Part shown: positions 27,201 to 37,775 of the stretch, piece by piece
Layout: every line of letters begins with the position of its first letter
Numbering within the stretch: the stretch's first letter is position 1
Assembly: GCA_021234155.1 (NCBI GenBank)
Contig: JAJEKV010000024.1
Location: 18,581,858-18,645,857, forward strand
From: Isoetes taiwanensis
Taxonomy: Eukaryota > Streptophyta > Lycopodiopsida > Isoetales > Isoetaceae
DNA: 64,000 bases
Reading direction: 5' to 3'
Notes under the pieces: generated by a model
What the model was told of the DNA's origin: nothing
Databases searched by the model: none
Seen by the model: only the letters and a program-made list of their open reading frames with translations
Made by a program: the position numbers and the translations under genes

Positions 27201-30200
27201 AGCATTAGAAATGGTTGTTTTGTATACGGTAGCAGTGTCATGGGATCTTTGGGGTCATCCCTTCATTAATCAAGTATGTAAACAATCAAAATAGTAAATG
27301 TAATCCAAAATAAAACCATTAGAGTGAAAACCGTATATAATCTAATGGAGTAAACTACAAGTAAATTAAATACTCATAAGGATCACCGACCGCACTGTTC
27401 ATGTGAAACAACCCTTCAAGATCTCATTCATAAAATTCTATCTCATTTAATATGGCCTGATGAGGACTCTGGTATTTCATCTACTAGTACAGTATATCTA
27501 GCATTTTACAGCATCGAACTTCAAAATAATCTGGCTTAACAGCTCTAGATATTGAATCATGCTAAAGAGAAAAAAATTCTAAAAGTAGTACAATAACAGG
27601 CCACCGTCATTGACTCAGATGCAAAAGCAATATACTCTAGGCTATTTCGTCCTTATGAAACCTTCAGCTTAGCTACAATGATCATACCACCCTAAACGAA
27701 TGCCCATAGTTAATGCCAGTGCCATGGAACCTGCACATGCAAAATATCTAAGCAATAGCTTAAAACAGAGTTGTGCTGCAATACTTCCCTGATCTGTCAG
27801 TCTAGCCCAGCTTAATATTATGCTTTAAACTTAATGCAATAAGCTGTTTATACTTATAATATCCAAGAATCCAAATGCCTAAAAACAGGGCGGCTTTCCT
27901 AAGCCATATGGAACTGTGGCACTTTTTCTAGCTGCATGTCTGTTAAGAGGAAAAATTATTCTAGATCTACATGTTTTCTAAGTCATCATGCAACATAGCA
28001 AAGATATACATAAGCTTATTTCACTACTTCCCGAAGCTCTTCGCTCCGCACATCTAGTGGGATCAATACCTCATTTAGAGAGCTCCTTTGCATTGACAAT
28101 CTACATCACTGCCATTAACATCCTTATCTAGAAGACCCGTTGCATGTAACATGTAACACTTATAAAATATGCAAGAGACGTCTCTATAAGTAAGACTTCT
28201 AGAGAAACAGCCTTGTGGTGCATAAAATTCCCTGATCTGCCAGTCTGGCTCATCTTAAGATTATGCTTCTAATAAGGCCAAGATTTCTCTGTGTTAGTTC
28301 TAGCACTTCACTTCACATATGCTTAAATGCAAGCCTTCTCTAATGGTTAAATTATCAGACCTTATCAGCTGCAGATGTATCAGCTTAACCCATATTGTCA
28401 TGATCTATCAGTCTGGCTAATTTCAAGACACTGCAATATCTCTTTATACATAATTATCATGCTAAAGTGCACTATCTTAAGAACAACTTTGTTATTATTA
28501 TAGCAAATGCAGGTCTACACTAGCTGCAAGATGTATATACTTGAAGAATCACTCAGAGATTAGATCTAACTATATATATGAATACAATGAAAGGATTCAT
28601 ATCTTAGCTTCTCAACAACTCAAGCAAAAAGGCAATCAAACCTTATTAAGACGCTTGAGGCTATCAGAAATGTTGCTCGAGTCGCCCATCATCAACGCCA
28701 TGCGCATCTTTGGACTTCCCACATGCCACTGCATTGGCTTTGAGCAAAAGCCACGCATATGATCCGGCTCTAAGGGTCTTGAGGCGTGGTTGCGTTATGT
28801 CAGCTTCATTCCTTGCCATTACTAGACTTATCCTCGCACACGCAAACACCGCACCAATATCTGAATTACAATCTTCACCCATGTTTCCAATGTCCTGGCA
28901 AACCTTAATAGCCGGAATAGATGTTGCCACATGGAATGTCCAGAGCAAGTGAAGCACACTGCAAGACGGTTCTATCTTATGCATTCTAACAGCACAGAGC
29001 CAGAGGGGAACCTAAATATATAAGCATTTGATACTACCTGTCATTCCAATTAGGTGCGCATAAAGATTCCATCGAAGAATTTCAAGACAACGTGTCTCCC
29101 GGCTTCTGCATAGCCAGCCATGCCATCGCTCAAGCCTCCAGCCATCTTGCCCTAAATAAGAGCTTCCAACAAGCCTACAATTGTCAACTTTAAAAATACG
29201 CTTTATTTGAGAATATTTCTCTACTAATGACATGATACATACCGCTCAAATTTATCAAGTAAACTTACTCTAGGCTCCTGCCTAACGCATCCCCTTGATT
29301 TCAAAAAAGCATCCACCCAATATCTTCCGCATAATATTCAAGTCCTTATATAAATCGTGCCATTACATCCTGCTATTTGGAAATATGTGTACCATTACAA
29401 ACAAAATGCGCCAGGTAATTCTAAGCAGAGTGCACCCCTTTCAAGAGTCCCAAATGGACTCATTAAATCCGGACTAATAAAAACCCCGCCACCCTACCGT
29501 GAGGTCGTAGACCAAAGTGAGAACAAATTCATAGCAACAGTGAGAGAAAATCTCTTGTTGCACCAAGGCCCTACTCCCACCTATATTAAGCCTATATTTT
29601 TACTCATGCATCTTTTATTCCTATTATTAATGTAACATTGTATATGATAACTGAATTACCCTCATTCTCGCAGATAATGCCGAAAGTATAGTCTCTTTGA
29701 TGGTCAGCCAAAACTTCACCATTTTTTCTCAATATATTCAATAATCTCCTCAAAGTTTAAAACCGCACCAAGCAAGCAATCCTAACGTGAATATACTATA
29801 TATGAGGCATGACCATAAGGTCTAAAGCCATATTATATCCTAATGGAATCATAGCCTTTTCAATCAATAGGGTTTTCTATGTTTTAAGCAAATGCTTATT
29901 GTCATGTGAATCATGGCTTTTCTCGCCTCAACCATTACTTTTAACCATCATATAGGTTATTGATCTCCTTCTTCTCATCCATTCTTCTTTTCCTATATTA
30001 TCAAACAATATGTCACCAAGTAAGATGATAAAATTTCGCCCTAATTTAATGTAACATAGTCCAAAGTTATTGGTATAACCAATACACCGAAGTTAAAAAC
30101 AAAACTTTTAAATTGCTTCCGTGACTTTTTATCTCATATACCTTGCAAGGAAATAACTTGATATAATAAGCAAATGCAAGTTTAAATGTGTACTAACCTT

Positions 30201-32878
30201 AGGCCTGCATCGATTTTACTTATTCGACATTAACTATGCCAAAAAAGAAATTAAACATACCAATATCCAATGTCAAGTAGATCCAATGTAAATTTCCTTA
30301 TTAATATTCCAAAACCTATCAATAGTTTATACAAATACCTCACCACTCACAATCCAAATAACCATCACTATTTAACCATATTTATATCACACCAAAGGTA
30401 AATTGGAGTAGTTCATTGTATTTCTGTAAGTGCCCTCACGATATCTTTTTTGCAATCTCTTCATATGTATCCGCGGGTCTTTATCCAAATTTCCACTTTG
30501 TAGAATACGAATAACGAGCAAAAAGATCCCATACCCTCGCACTCAACATTACAAAACAATGGTAGCAAAATATGGGATCTTTTGGGTCATCCCCTTCACA
30601 CCGCTATGTAAACAACCCAAAATAGTAAAATGTAATCCAAAAATAAAACCATTAGAGTGAAAACTGCATATAATCTAATGGAGTAAACCAAGGCAAATAC
30701 CAAATAACACTTCCATGATCATCACCTAATGTTCATGTGAAACAACCTGTTGAGATCTCTGCCCATGTGGATCTCTATCTCATTTAATAATATGGCCTCA
30801 TGAGGACTCGTATTTCATCTACTAATACAAGATATCTAGCATTTTACAAGATCAACTTCAAAATATCCGCTTAACAGCTCTAGATATTGAATCATAGCAA
30901 GAGAAAAATTCTAAAGTAGCAATAACAACATGCATGACCTCACTGACCTCAGGTGATGCAAAAGCAATATATACTTCAGGGCTATTTCTCGTCTCTTATG
31001 AAATCCACTTAGCTACAATGATCATACCACCCTAAACTTAATGCCCATAGTTAATGCTGCCATGGAACCCAAGACATGCAAAAATATATAAGCAACAGCT
31101 TAAAACAGTAGTTGTGCCGCACACTGACTGGCCGGGCCTAGCCCAAATTAATATTATGTTTTTAAACTTAATGCAATAAGTCAAGTTTATACCTTATAAT
31201 ATCCAAGAATCCAAATGCCTAAAAAATTGTGGCTCTTTCCTGCTTCATATGGAACTCCATGGCACTTTTTCTAGCTGCATGTCTGTTAAGAGGAAAAATT
31301 ATTCTAGATCTACATGTTTTCTAAGCTCACTGTTATGCAACATAGCAGCATATACATAAGCTTATTTCACTACTTCCTGTAGTTTCTTGTTCTGCAATGT
31401 AATCTAGTGGAACAATACCTCATTTAGAGAGCTCCTTTGCATTGACAATCTACATCACTGCCATTAACATCCTTATCTAGAAGACCCGCTGTATGTAAAT
31501 ATTACGTAACACTTTCTATAAAATATGCAAGAGACGCCTCTATAAGTAAGACTTCTGTGAGAAATGTACTCTTTGTGGTGCATAAATTCCCCGACTGCCA
31601 AATTGCTCATCTTAAGATTATGCTTCTAATAAGGCCAAGATTTCTCTGTGTTAGTTCTAGCACTTCACTTCACATATGCTTAAATGTAAAGCTTCTCTGA
31701 ACGGTTAAATTTATCGCATCTTTTATCACCGCATGTATCGCCTAACCCATATTGTCATGATCTATCAGTCTGGATAATTTCAAGACACTGCAATATCTCT
31801 TTATATATAATTATCATGCTAAAGTGCACTATCTTAGTTAAGAACAACTTTGTTATTATATAGCAAATGCGTCTACTAATTAGTCGCAAGATGTATATAA
31901 TTTTGAAGAATCACCGAGATTAGATCTAAATCTATATATATGAATACAACCAAGATCTATATTCCTAGCTTCTAAGACTACATAGAATTATATAAAATAT
32001 TCATATAAGGCAACAACTCGGGCAAAAGCAATCAAACCTTTATTAAGACGCTGAGGCTATCGTAAATGCTTGGCTGGAGTCAGCCCATCATTGAATCAAG
32101 ATGCGATCTTTTGACTTCCTACATGCCAATGCATTGCTTTGGTTAAAGCCACGCATATGATGATTCCGCCCTGGGCCTTGAGGCGTAAGCTAGTGTTATG
32201 CTCGGCCTCCTGCCATTTAGCTAGACTTATCCTCGTGGACATTCCGCAAAATACCGCACTAATATCTCAATTACAATCTTCACCCATGTTTCCCAATGTC
32301 CCGCAAACCCTACAGTTTTAACAGATGCTGCCATGAAATGTCCGTGAGCAAGTGAAACATCAGAAGATCTGCCTTCTAATTCCTTATGTATCTCTAACAA
32401 AGACGCAGAGCTGCAGGGAACCTAAATATATAAGTTATTTGATACTACCGTACCTACCAGTACATAAAGATTCCATTGAGTACCAAGACAACGCGGTCTC
32501 CGCTTGCAGATAGGCCAGCCATGCCATCGCTCTCAAGCTCCGTGGCCATCTTGCCCTAAAGTGTCTAAGAGTTTCCATCAAGCCTAATAATCACAATCCA
32601 AAAACATTATTTGAGAATATTTCTTACTAATGGACATGATACATACCGCTCAAATTTACAGTAAACTTACTTAGGCTCCTTGCTACGTATCCCCTTATTT
32701 CAAAAGCATCCACCGCAATATCTTCCACAATATTCAAGTCCCATAGCAAATCGCCATTACATCCTGCAAGTTATCTGGAAATATGTGTACCATTACAACA
32801 AATGCGCCGTGGTAATTCTAAGTGTGAGTGCACCCTCAAATCTTCAAGAGTCCCAAATGGACTCATTAAATCCCACTC

Positions 32879-32933
32879 AAAAAAATAAAAAAAAAAAAAA
32901 AAAATAAAAAAGCACTTTTTTTTATCATTGCAA
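32879..32933. repeat. A-rich run ending the tandem array
   Basis: The last tandem unit is cut off at CTCATTAAATCCCACTC and runs into about 40 bases of almost pure A with rare T, then a T-run. This could be the scar of a retroposed poly(A) insertion or an assembly junction. Confidence 0.6.
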
Positions 32934-33350
32934 GTAAACGACGCTGTTTACGCGCGGCGCCTTGGTATGACGCCGTTAAAGCGATCTACGTAATGCAGCT
33001 GCCACGCCGCGAACGACGGCCGGGTAATGCCGCCACGCCGCCGCGCGGCTTGCCGCGGTAATGCGGATGTCGCAACGACGCCAAACACGCGGGCCGCCAA
33101 GAACCGCTGCCGACGCGTATCGCCGGGCCGCCGGGCCGCTGCGGCGTTTCCACGCAGGCCGGCGCCGCGAACGACAAGTACATCGCTTAAGACGACGCCA
33201 AGGCGACGCCAGAGTAGCGACAAGGCCTCGCTGCTGTGAAAAACGCACGTGCGTATTACCGCTATAGGCGCCGCTATCGACTTCTCGCGCCGCTCATCGA
33301 CGCTCAAACGACGCCCCGGACGCCGTAATAGACGCCGAATGGCAACGCTA
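32934..33350. other. CpG-dense block of ~0.4 kb
   Basis: The composition changes abruptly to GC-rich sequence full of CG dinucleotides and the repeating theme ACGCCG/CGCCACGCCG. AT-rich sequence flanks it on both sides. Arg/Ala-rich frames on both strands (such as minus 32948-33307) are the expected by-product of this composition and match no family I know. It may be a degenerate GC-rich satellite, a CpG island, or foreign or misassembled sequence. Confidence 0.5.
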
Positions 33351-34839
33351 GTGAAATGTGGATCAATTCCTCTCTATTCATATTCACTTTCCATTTCCTT
33401 GACAAGGGAAGAAATTCATCTTGAACAAGTAATCTATAACACCTGGAAACAAAATAGCCTTCCTCAAGAAATTGATCCACCAACCAAAGCTCACCCACCA
33501 ACGAGTGTGCATACTACAGAATGAAACGAACTACAAAGTCCTAGATTTTTCTTCTCTCCTTCCTTCAATGCAAAGGAATATCTAAACACATGCCAAGGGA
33601 CAACTCGTCATGATTGGTACCAAAACCCAACAAACTCAATACCTGCTCTCTTAACCCTTCTTTATAGCTTCACATCTACAATAGAACATAAGGGTTAAGC
33701 ACTCCATCTATTACCGAACCACAAGCATCCTCCCTCGAGATGTAAATGTAAAGATCTTACCACCGGGTGTTTTTAAGTAATCCCTTCCAACAGCGAAATG
33801 TCTTACCTACGCTTTAACTTATAAAATAGCCTGTATCGTGAACTCCGTCGCATCAGATGCCATGTACCATCAGTACATAGAAGAGTAACAACTGAACAAG
33901 AAGTTCCAATCCCAAAGAGTTGACATTATCATTCAAAATCTATCATATGAACTTACAGAGCAGCACCTTACAGTGAAGGTCAATGTTGCAGCACCTTACA
34001 GTGAAGGTCAATGTTTATCATCCCCAAGCCTCTGTGTGCCTTATTTCATACACTTTTCCCAGGCTCCTTTGACATCTGCATGTACCTCATTATCTCCCCA
34101 AACGAAGTTCCTTACTAGATTGCACCATTCTTCTATCTTATCTTGAGGCGCCAATATGACCGAGGCTACATACACGTGTGGTGGAGAGTACCGATTTAGC
34201 TACTGCTATCCGTCCTACCATGGACAATCCTTCATGCCATGGATAGTTTAGCGACTTTCCATTAATTGAGGTGCTTGTTTAATCCCAACATAATCTCATC
34301 CTAAATTTTAAAAGATATCCGCACACCTACTGGGATGGATTCCCAAAAGTTTAAAACTAACGGAGATTTTATAATCTGGGATAGAATACATAGACTCGAA
34401 GACACCAATCTCTTAGAGGCAGGTCATTCAATACTAGACTAATTGAAGACCCTAAGTCTAAATTGACAAGATATATACACTAATACCAAGTGAACGGCTA
34501 AGATTGAAATTTGCTCAAGATCGAAGGTATGGATATCATATGTCATGTGATCGTGGGTCCCACCGTCACAGAATAAAATACCAAAATGGATAGAACAGAC
34601 AGTTTTTGGTTTCAGACAAGAACTGCAAGATCTCTACCTCTACCTGTATAACGCAAGAAAATATCAATGCCTAAAAATAGCACGACGTTTTGAATCTCGC
34701 TCTTTTCAATAAAATCTGCAAATAGATTCACTTTACATGGGCATATGTACAGCAATCACAAAATTTGGTGTCTCTTCTGAAAATATGCATATTTTACAGA
34801 TCAAAGTTTCGAGCATGCCAGATTTGCTTGAAATTTTTG
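33351..34839. other. Intergenic region downstream of the SAP30-like gene
   Basis: I recognise no gene here. A 28-bp unit, CAGCACCTTACAGTGAAGGT plus 8 bases, is duplicated in tandem at 33961-34014. Part of this region is presumably the 3' untranslated and downstream region of the minus-strand gene that ends at 34840. I found no clear polyadenylation signal. Confidence 0.4.
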
Positions 34840-36019
34840 TTAGTGGATCTTTGATCGCTTTGTAGCTTGCATGAAGCAACTTATGACTTGCAATTCGTCC
34901 ATTTGCTGCCAAACAGAAACCAGATAAAGTATGTAAGATCCTAGTAACATAATATATGTTTCTTGATCTGATCAGATGGGATCATTCAAAGGAAAACGAT
35001 ATCCATTGGAGTAAAATTTGAATTTTTAATATGTGGCAGAACTGCAATGCTAGGTATGACTTGCCTGTGACATGAAATGCCTGCCAACTGCATGAAGAAG
35101 TTGTTCTTTGGATGAGTGAGGACCTACATCAACCTGTACAAGATCTACTGCAGATAAGAATATTATATGTAAAACCCATTATGGCCAACAAATTACAAAA
35201 ACATTCCCAATTTCATGCTTAATATGTGTCATATATCTCCTCAGTGCTGCTGTTTCAAGCTTGCTAAGATCAACCATCTTGTAAAGTTTCTCAACTTAGT
35301 TAGACAAACATTACCAGACCAAAGGAATTTTATCAACATTGCTAATGCTTTACAGGAAGGTCATTAGATATAGTTTAGAACTTGTTTCTATATCTGCTTT
35401 TATCTCTGATCTGCAAAATCTCGTACAAAAACAAGTAGAGCCGTCTGTAGACCTCGGGAAATCGCTTTTAATCCTGGTTTGCTAGGCCTTCGCTAGATTT
35501 AAATGTTGTTGAAAAATCGTCTGCACCAAAATGAGACGAGTTTTTAGAATTTGGAGACTGGCAAAAGCTAAATGAAAATGCACTGACCTAAAGCATTACT
35601 GTTAGGAAAAGGATCTTCAACTTCGGGCTCTTCGTCCTGATTATTGGGGGCCTCAATCACGCTTAAAGCATTCCGCTGCAGCTTCACTTCTACGCCGTTT
35701 GTAAGGACCTGCATAAATAAAAAACCCATGTCTTTTTATCATCTGCATGCAAATTATGGCCACGAATTTTCACTAATTGATTACAGAGATTTCTTCATTC
35801 AATCAGAAAGCTGAAAGTTGAAATTACCAGCCAGTGCCAACCACCAAGTCCGACAGCCTTTTTAACAACTCCACGGAGCCCAACAAGCACAGATTTGGTT
35901 CTATTATTTCCTGTAACAATAACTTTAGTGTCTCTGGGAAGCACAGAGAGCTCTTCTTCGTCGTAACTAGTACAAGTGGGAGGGAAAAACCCCACCGATT
36001 CGCCTTCTGTCTCCAGCAT
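34840..36019 (-). CDS. SAP30-like histone deacetylase complex subunit (plant AFR1/AFR2 family)
   Basis: This is a spliced gene on the minus strand. Exon 1 (36019-35828, phase 0) starts MLETEGESVG and carries SVLPRDTKVIVTGNNRTKS and VKKAVGLGGWHWL up to a GTAATT donor. Exon 2 (35708-35588, acceptor TGCAG) reads VLTNGVEVKLQRNALSV and an acidic tail. A possible linker exon begins at 35520 (phase fits; starts DDFSTTFKSSEG), but its end is unclear and a stop is met. Next comes 35277 to about 35203 with VDLSKLETAALRRY, then 35133-35065 with SKEQLLHAVGRHFMSQ and a GC donor (CAG|GCAAGT). The last exon, 34905-34840, reads QMDELQVISCFMQATKR up to TAA. The C-terminal half is the SAP30 Sin3-binding domain, and the order matches Arabidopsis AFR1/AFR2. 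These proteins link SIN3-type histone deacetylase complexes to target genes in the nucleus. The start was chosen for its family-like MLE N terminus and the in-frame stop just upstream. The middle of the model is uncertain; the family assignment is firm. Confidence 0.85.
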
Positions 36020-36340
36020 TTAGTCCCTAAATCTGCCCTTCTAACATATACTCGCAATTTGCAAAGATCTGTTCCATTACATGAATGGCGAGATTGAAAT
36101 GCTGATTCAGAGCCATAAAACATCGAATTAGGTGCTACCCATTTTGGATCTGGACCAATTCCTTGGGATCATTGATTTAGAGAAACGAATTTGAGAAGAT
36201 TTGCAAAGAAATGGAGAGCAGAGAAGGCGAATGGAAGAAGCAAAAGCACAAGCAGCGCAGAGAGGGAAAATCGCAAGATGGGTGTATTAACCCCATTGGA
36301 ATTTGCAGTGGAATCCGGAAGAGCGTTGGTATAAATTAAA
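36020..36340 (-). promoter_or_regulatory. Probable 5' leader and proximal promoter of the SAP30-like gene
   Basis: Upstream of the chosen start, the minus strand is pyrimidine-rich (CCCTCTCTGCGCTGC-type sequence near 36240-36270), as is common in plant leaders. An alternative upstream ATG at 36123 opens a frame of about 35 codons that overlaps in another frame and would act as an upstream ORF. I see no convincing TATA box. Confidence 0.35.
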
Positions 36341-37130
36341 TGATTTTGAAGGAACTCTGAAATCCGCTTTTTTGTTGACTGCGTGAGAATGCACGTGACA
36401 AATTATAACATTTTCGACCCAAGCCCAAACGGCCAAGCAAATGCATGAAAAACCAAAAATAAAATTTTGGATTTTTTAAGCTTTAAAAATACAAGAACTT
36501 CGCTGCTTTGTACTTTTTAGTCTATTTTGTATTTTTAGTCTGTGTTTTGGAAGGCTTGTTAGAAGGCTTGTTTGTTGAAGATGGAGGGCCAAAGAAAAAA
36601 GAGACTAGAGGGCCAAAGAAAAAAGAGACTAGATTGGCTCGGGAAAAAAATAGCTAGTGTCATTATGGCTCTAAGATAATCATCATAGATCAATATATAA
36701 GAAGAGGAAGAGATAGTGGAGGTTATATGTAATGAGGTACATGTTCATAAGAGATCTAGCACAATTTTAAGCCAGCTATTTTGTCTAGCAAAGTCTTGCA
36801 TTCAGTTGACCAATCGATAGGATTGATATTTTGAATCGCAATCTTTTGCCTTCGCCTATTCATGTACTCAGAATGACCACTACATAGAACATTTAAGGAG
36901 TCCATATTGGTTTTTGAATTTCTTTCTGGTATGTTGGTTGATCTCGCGGGTTCGAATTGTGATTAATATGTCATCAACAGTATTTCCACTCAAAGAATCT
37001 CAAATTGCTCGTTGAAGATCGATGCCTTAAGCTTCTCCGGGGCTTGAATCATAATCTTGCTCGACAATACATTTGGTAATATTGTAAATCTGGAAATCGA
37101 AAGTTAAACAAAGGTAATTAGATATGCTTT
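36341..37130. other. Intergenic, no recognised gene
   Basis: This is AT-rich sequence. A perfect 24-bp tandem duplication (GAGGGCCAAAGAAAAAAGAG plus 4 bases) lies at 36584-36631. No coding region is recognised. Confidence 0.4.
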
Positions 37131-37775
37131 TAACAAGGTTTAGAAATGAAATCCACTCCTATTTCAATAGCGCTTGAAAGATTCCTTTCATAAAAATTGA
37201 AAACTTGAAAAACCTTGTATAAAATAGGAGCAAAATAGATTAATGGAAGCACTTACTGCCGGACAAATACCCCCAAAAGTAACATTTTGAGTTTCTTTTA
37301 CTTTTAAAAGAGGGCAAAAAAAAATGCCTGCTTTTAAGGAGAGAAACATTGTTTTGAAAACTCACAAGTTCTATCATAAAAGAAGGAAATATAGTTTGTC
37401 TTTTTGCACCTGCTTAATGTAGTACCATTTAAAATCAAAAAATATAGAAGACAAAGAGTGTGAAATCATGGAGCATGAAAGAGAAGCGCTAATTAAGCAT
37501 CATAGAAGACAAAGCTTTCAATAAAAAAAAATTGGTGAATATATATTATAATTTAGCGCCATAGTTTACAATGAAACTAGAGGCAATCACACAATCAAAT
37601 AATTATAATAAGATTTCAACTGCTCCCAGATAAACTCATACGGAGGTGGGTCTTCCCACCATAGGACTCTCGCCTTAGACTGCTCTACAGGCCACAACAA
37701 ATGAGACGCCTCGCCTGATTCCAATCCTATTGGCACAAAAGTGGCTTCGCAATGTGCTCCACAGCTCTAGGTCGA
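37131..37775. repeat. Direct repeat R1, ~650 bp (pairs with 41003-41655)
   Basis: The sequence beginning TTAACAAGGTTTAGAAATG is repeated in the same orientation at 41003. Shared landmarks include AGCAAAATAGATT, AAGTAACATTTT, GAAGGAAATATAGTTTGTC and GATTCCAATCCTATTGGCAC. Many small indels separate the copies. The pair could be LTRs of a gutted element or a duplicated interspersed repeat. I see no primer-binding site after it. Confidence 0.7.

Larger units (their letters stand above)
6440..32878. repeat. Tandem array of ~3.35-kb units (8 anchored copies)
   Basis: A unique anchor, GTAATCTAGTGG, recurs at about 7548, 10726, 14111, 17734, 21097, 24706, 28050 (weak form) and 31398. The spacings are 3178, 3385, 3623, 3363, 3609, 3344 and 3348 bases. 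Call the intervals starting at these anchors U1 to U8. Everything between anchors is collinear, including two short landmarks: GCTCATCTTAAGATTATG and the minus-strand motif encoding ARPYGHAS. U3 and U5 are about 250 bp longer because each contains a MITE. Sequence left of 7548 back to ~6440 is an older, more diverged copy, and U8 stops at ~32878 in an A-rich run. Some stretches are identical between distant units, for example 17916-18360 and 28233-28677, while neighbouring stretches differ by many small indels. The unit holds exon-like segments on the minus strand, described separately. Confidence 0.93.

Noticed and set aside
6440-32878. CRISPR array
   Set aside because: The repeats are 3.35 kb long without short-repeat and spacer structure, and the window is plant nuclear DNA.
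6440-32878. Ribosomal DNA array
   Set aside because: The unit is AT-rich and contains no 18S, 5.8S or 25S sequence that I can recognise.
6440-32878. Repeat-induced point mutation as the cause of differences between units
   Set aside because: Differences include many indels and changes in both directions at CAG/CTG, not a one-way C-to-T pattern, and the host appears to be a plant.
32948-33307. 119-codon Arg/Ala-rich frame in the CpG-dense block
   Set aside because: Several overlapping frames on both strands are open because of GC-rich composition; no family resemblance.
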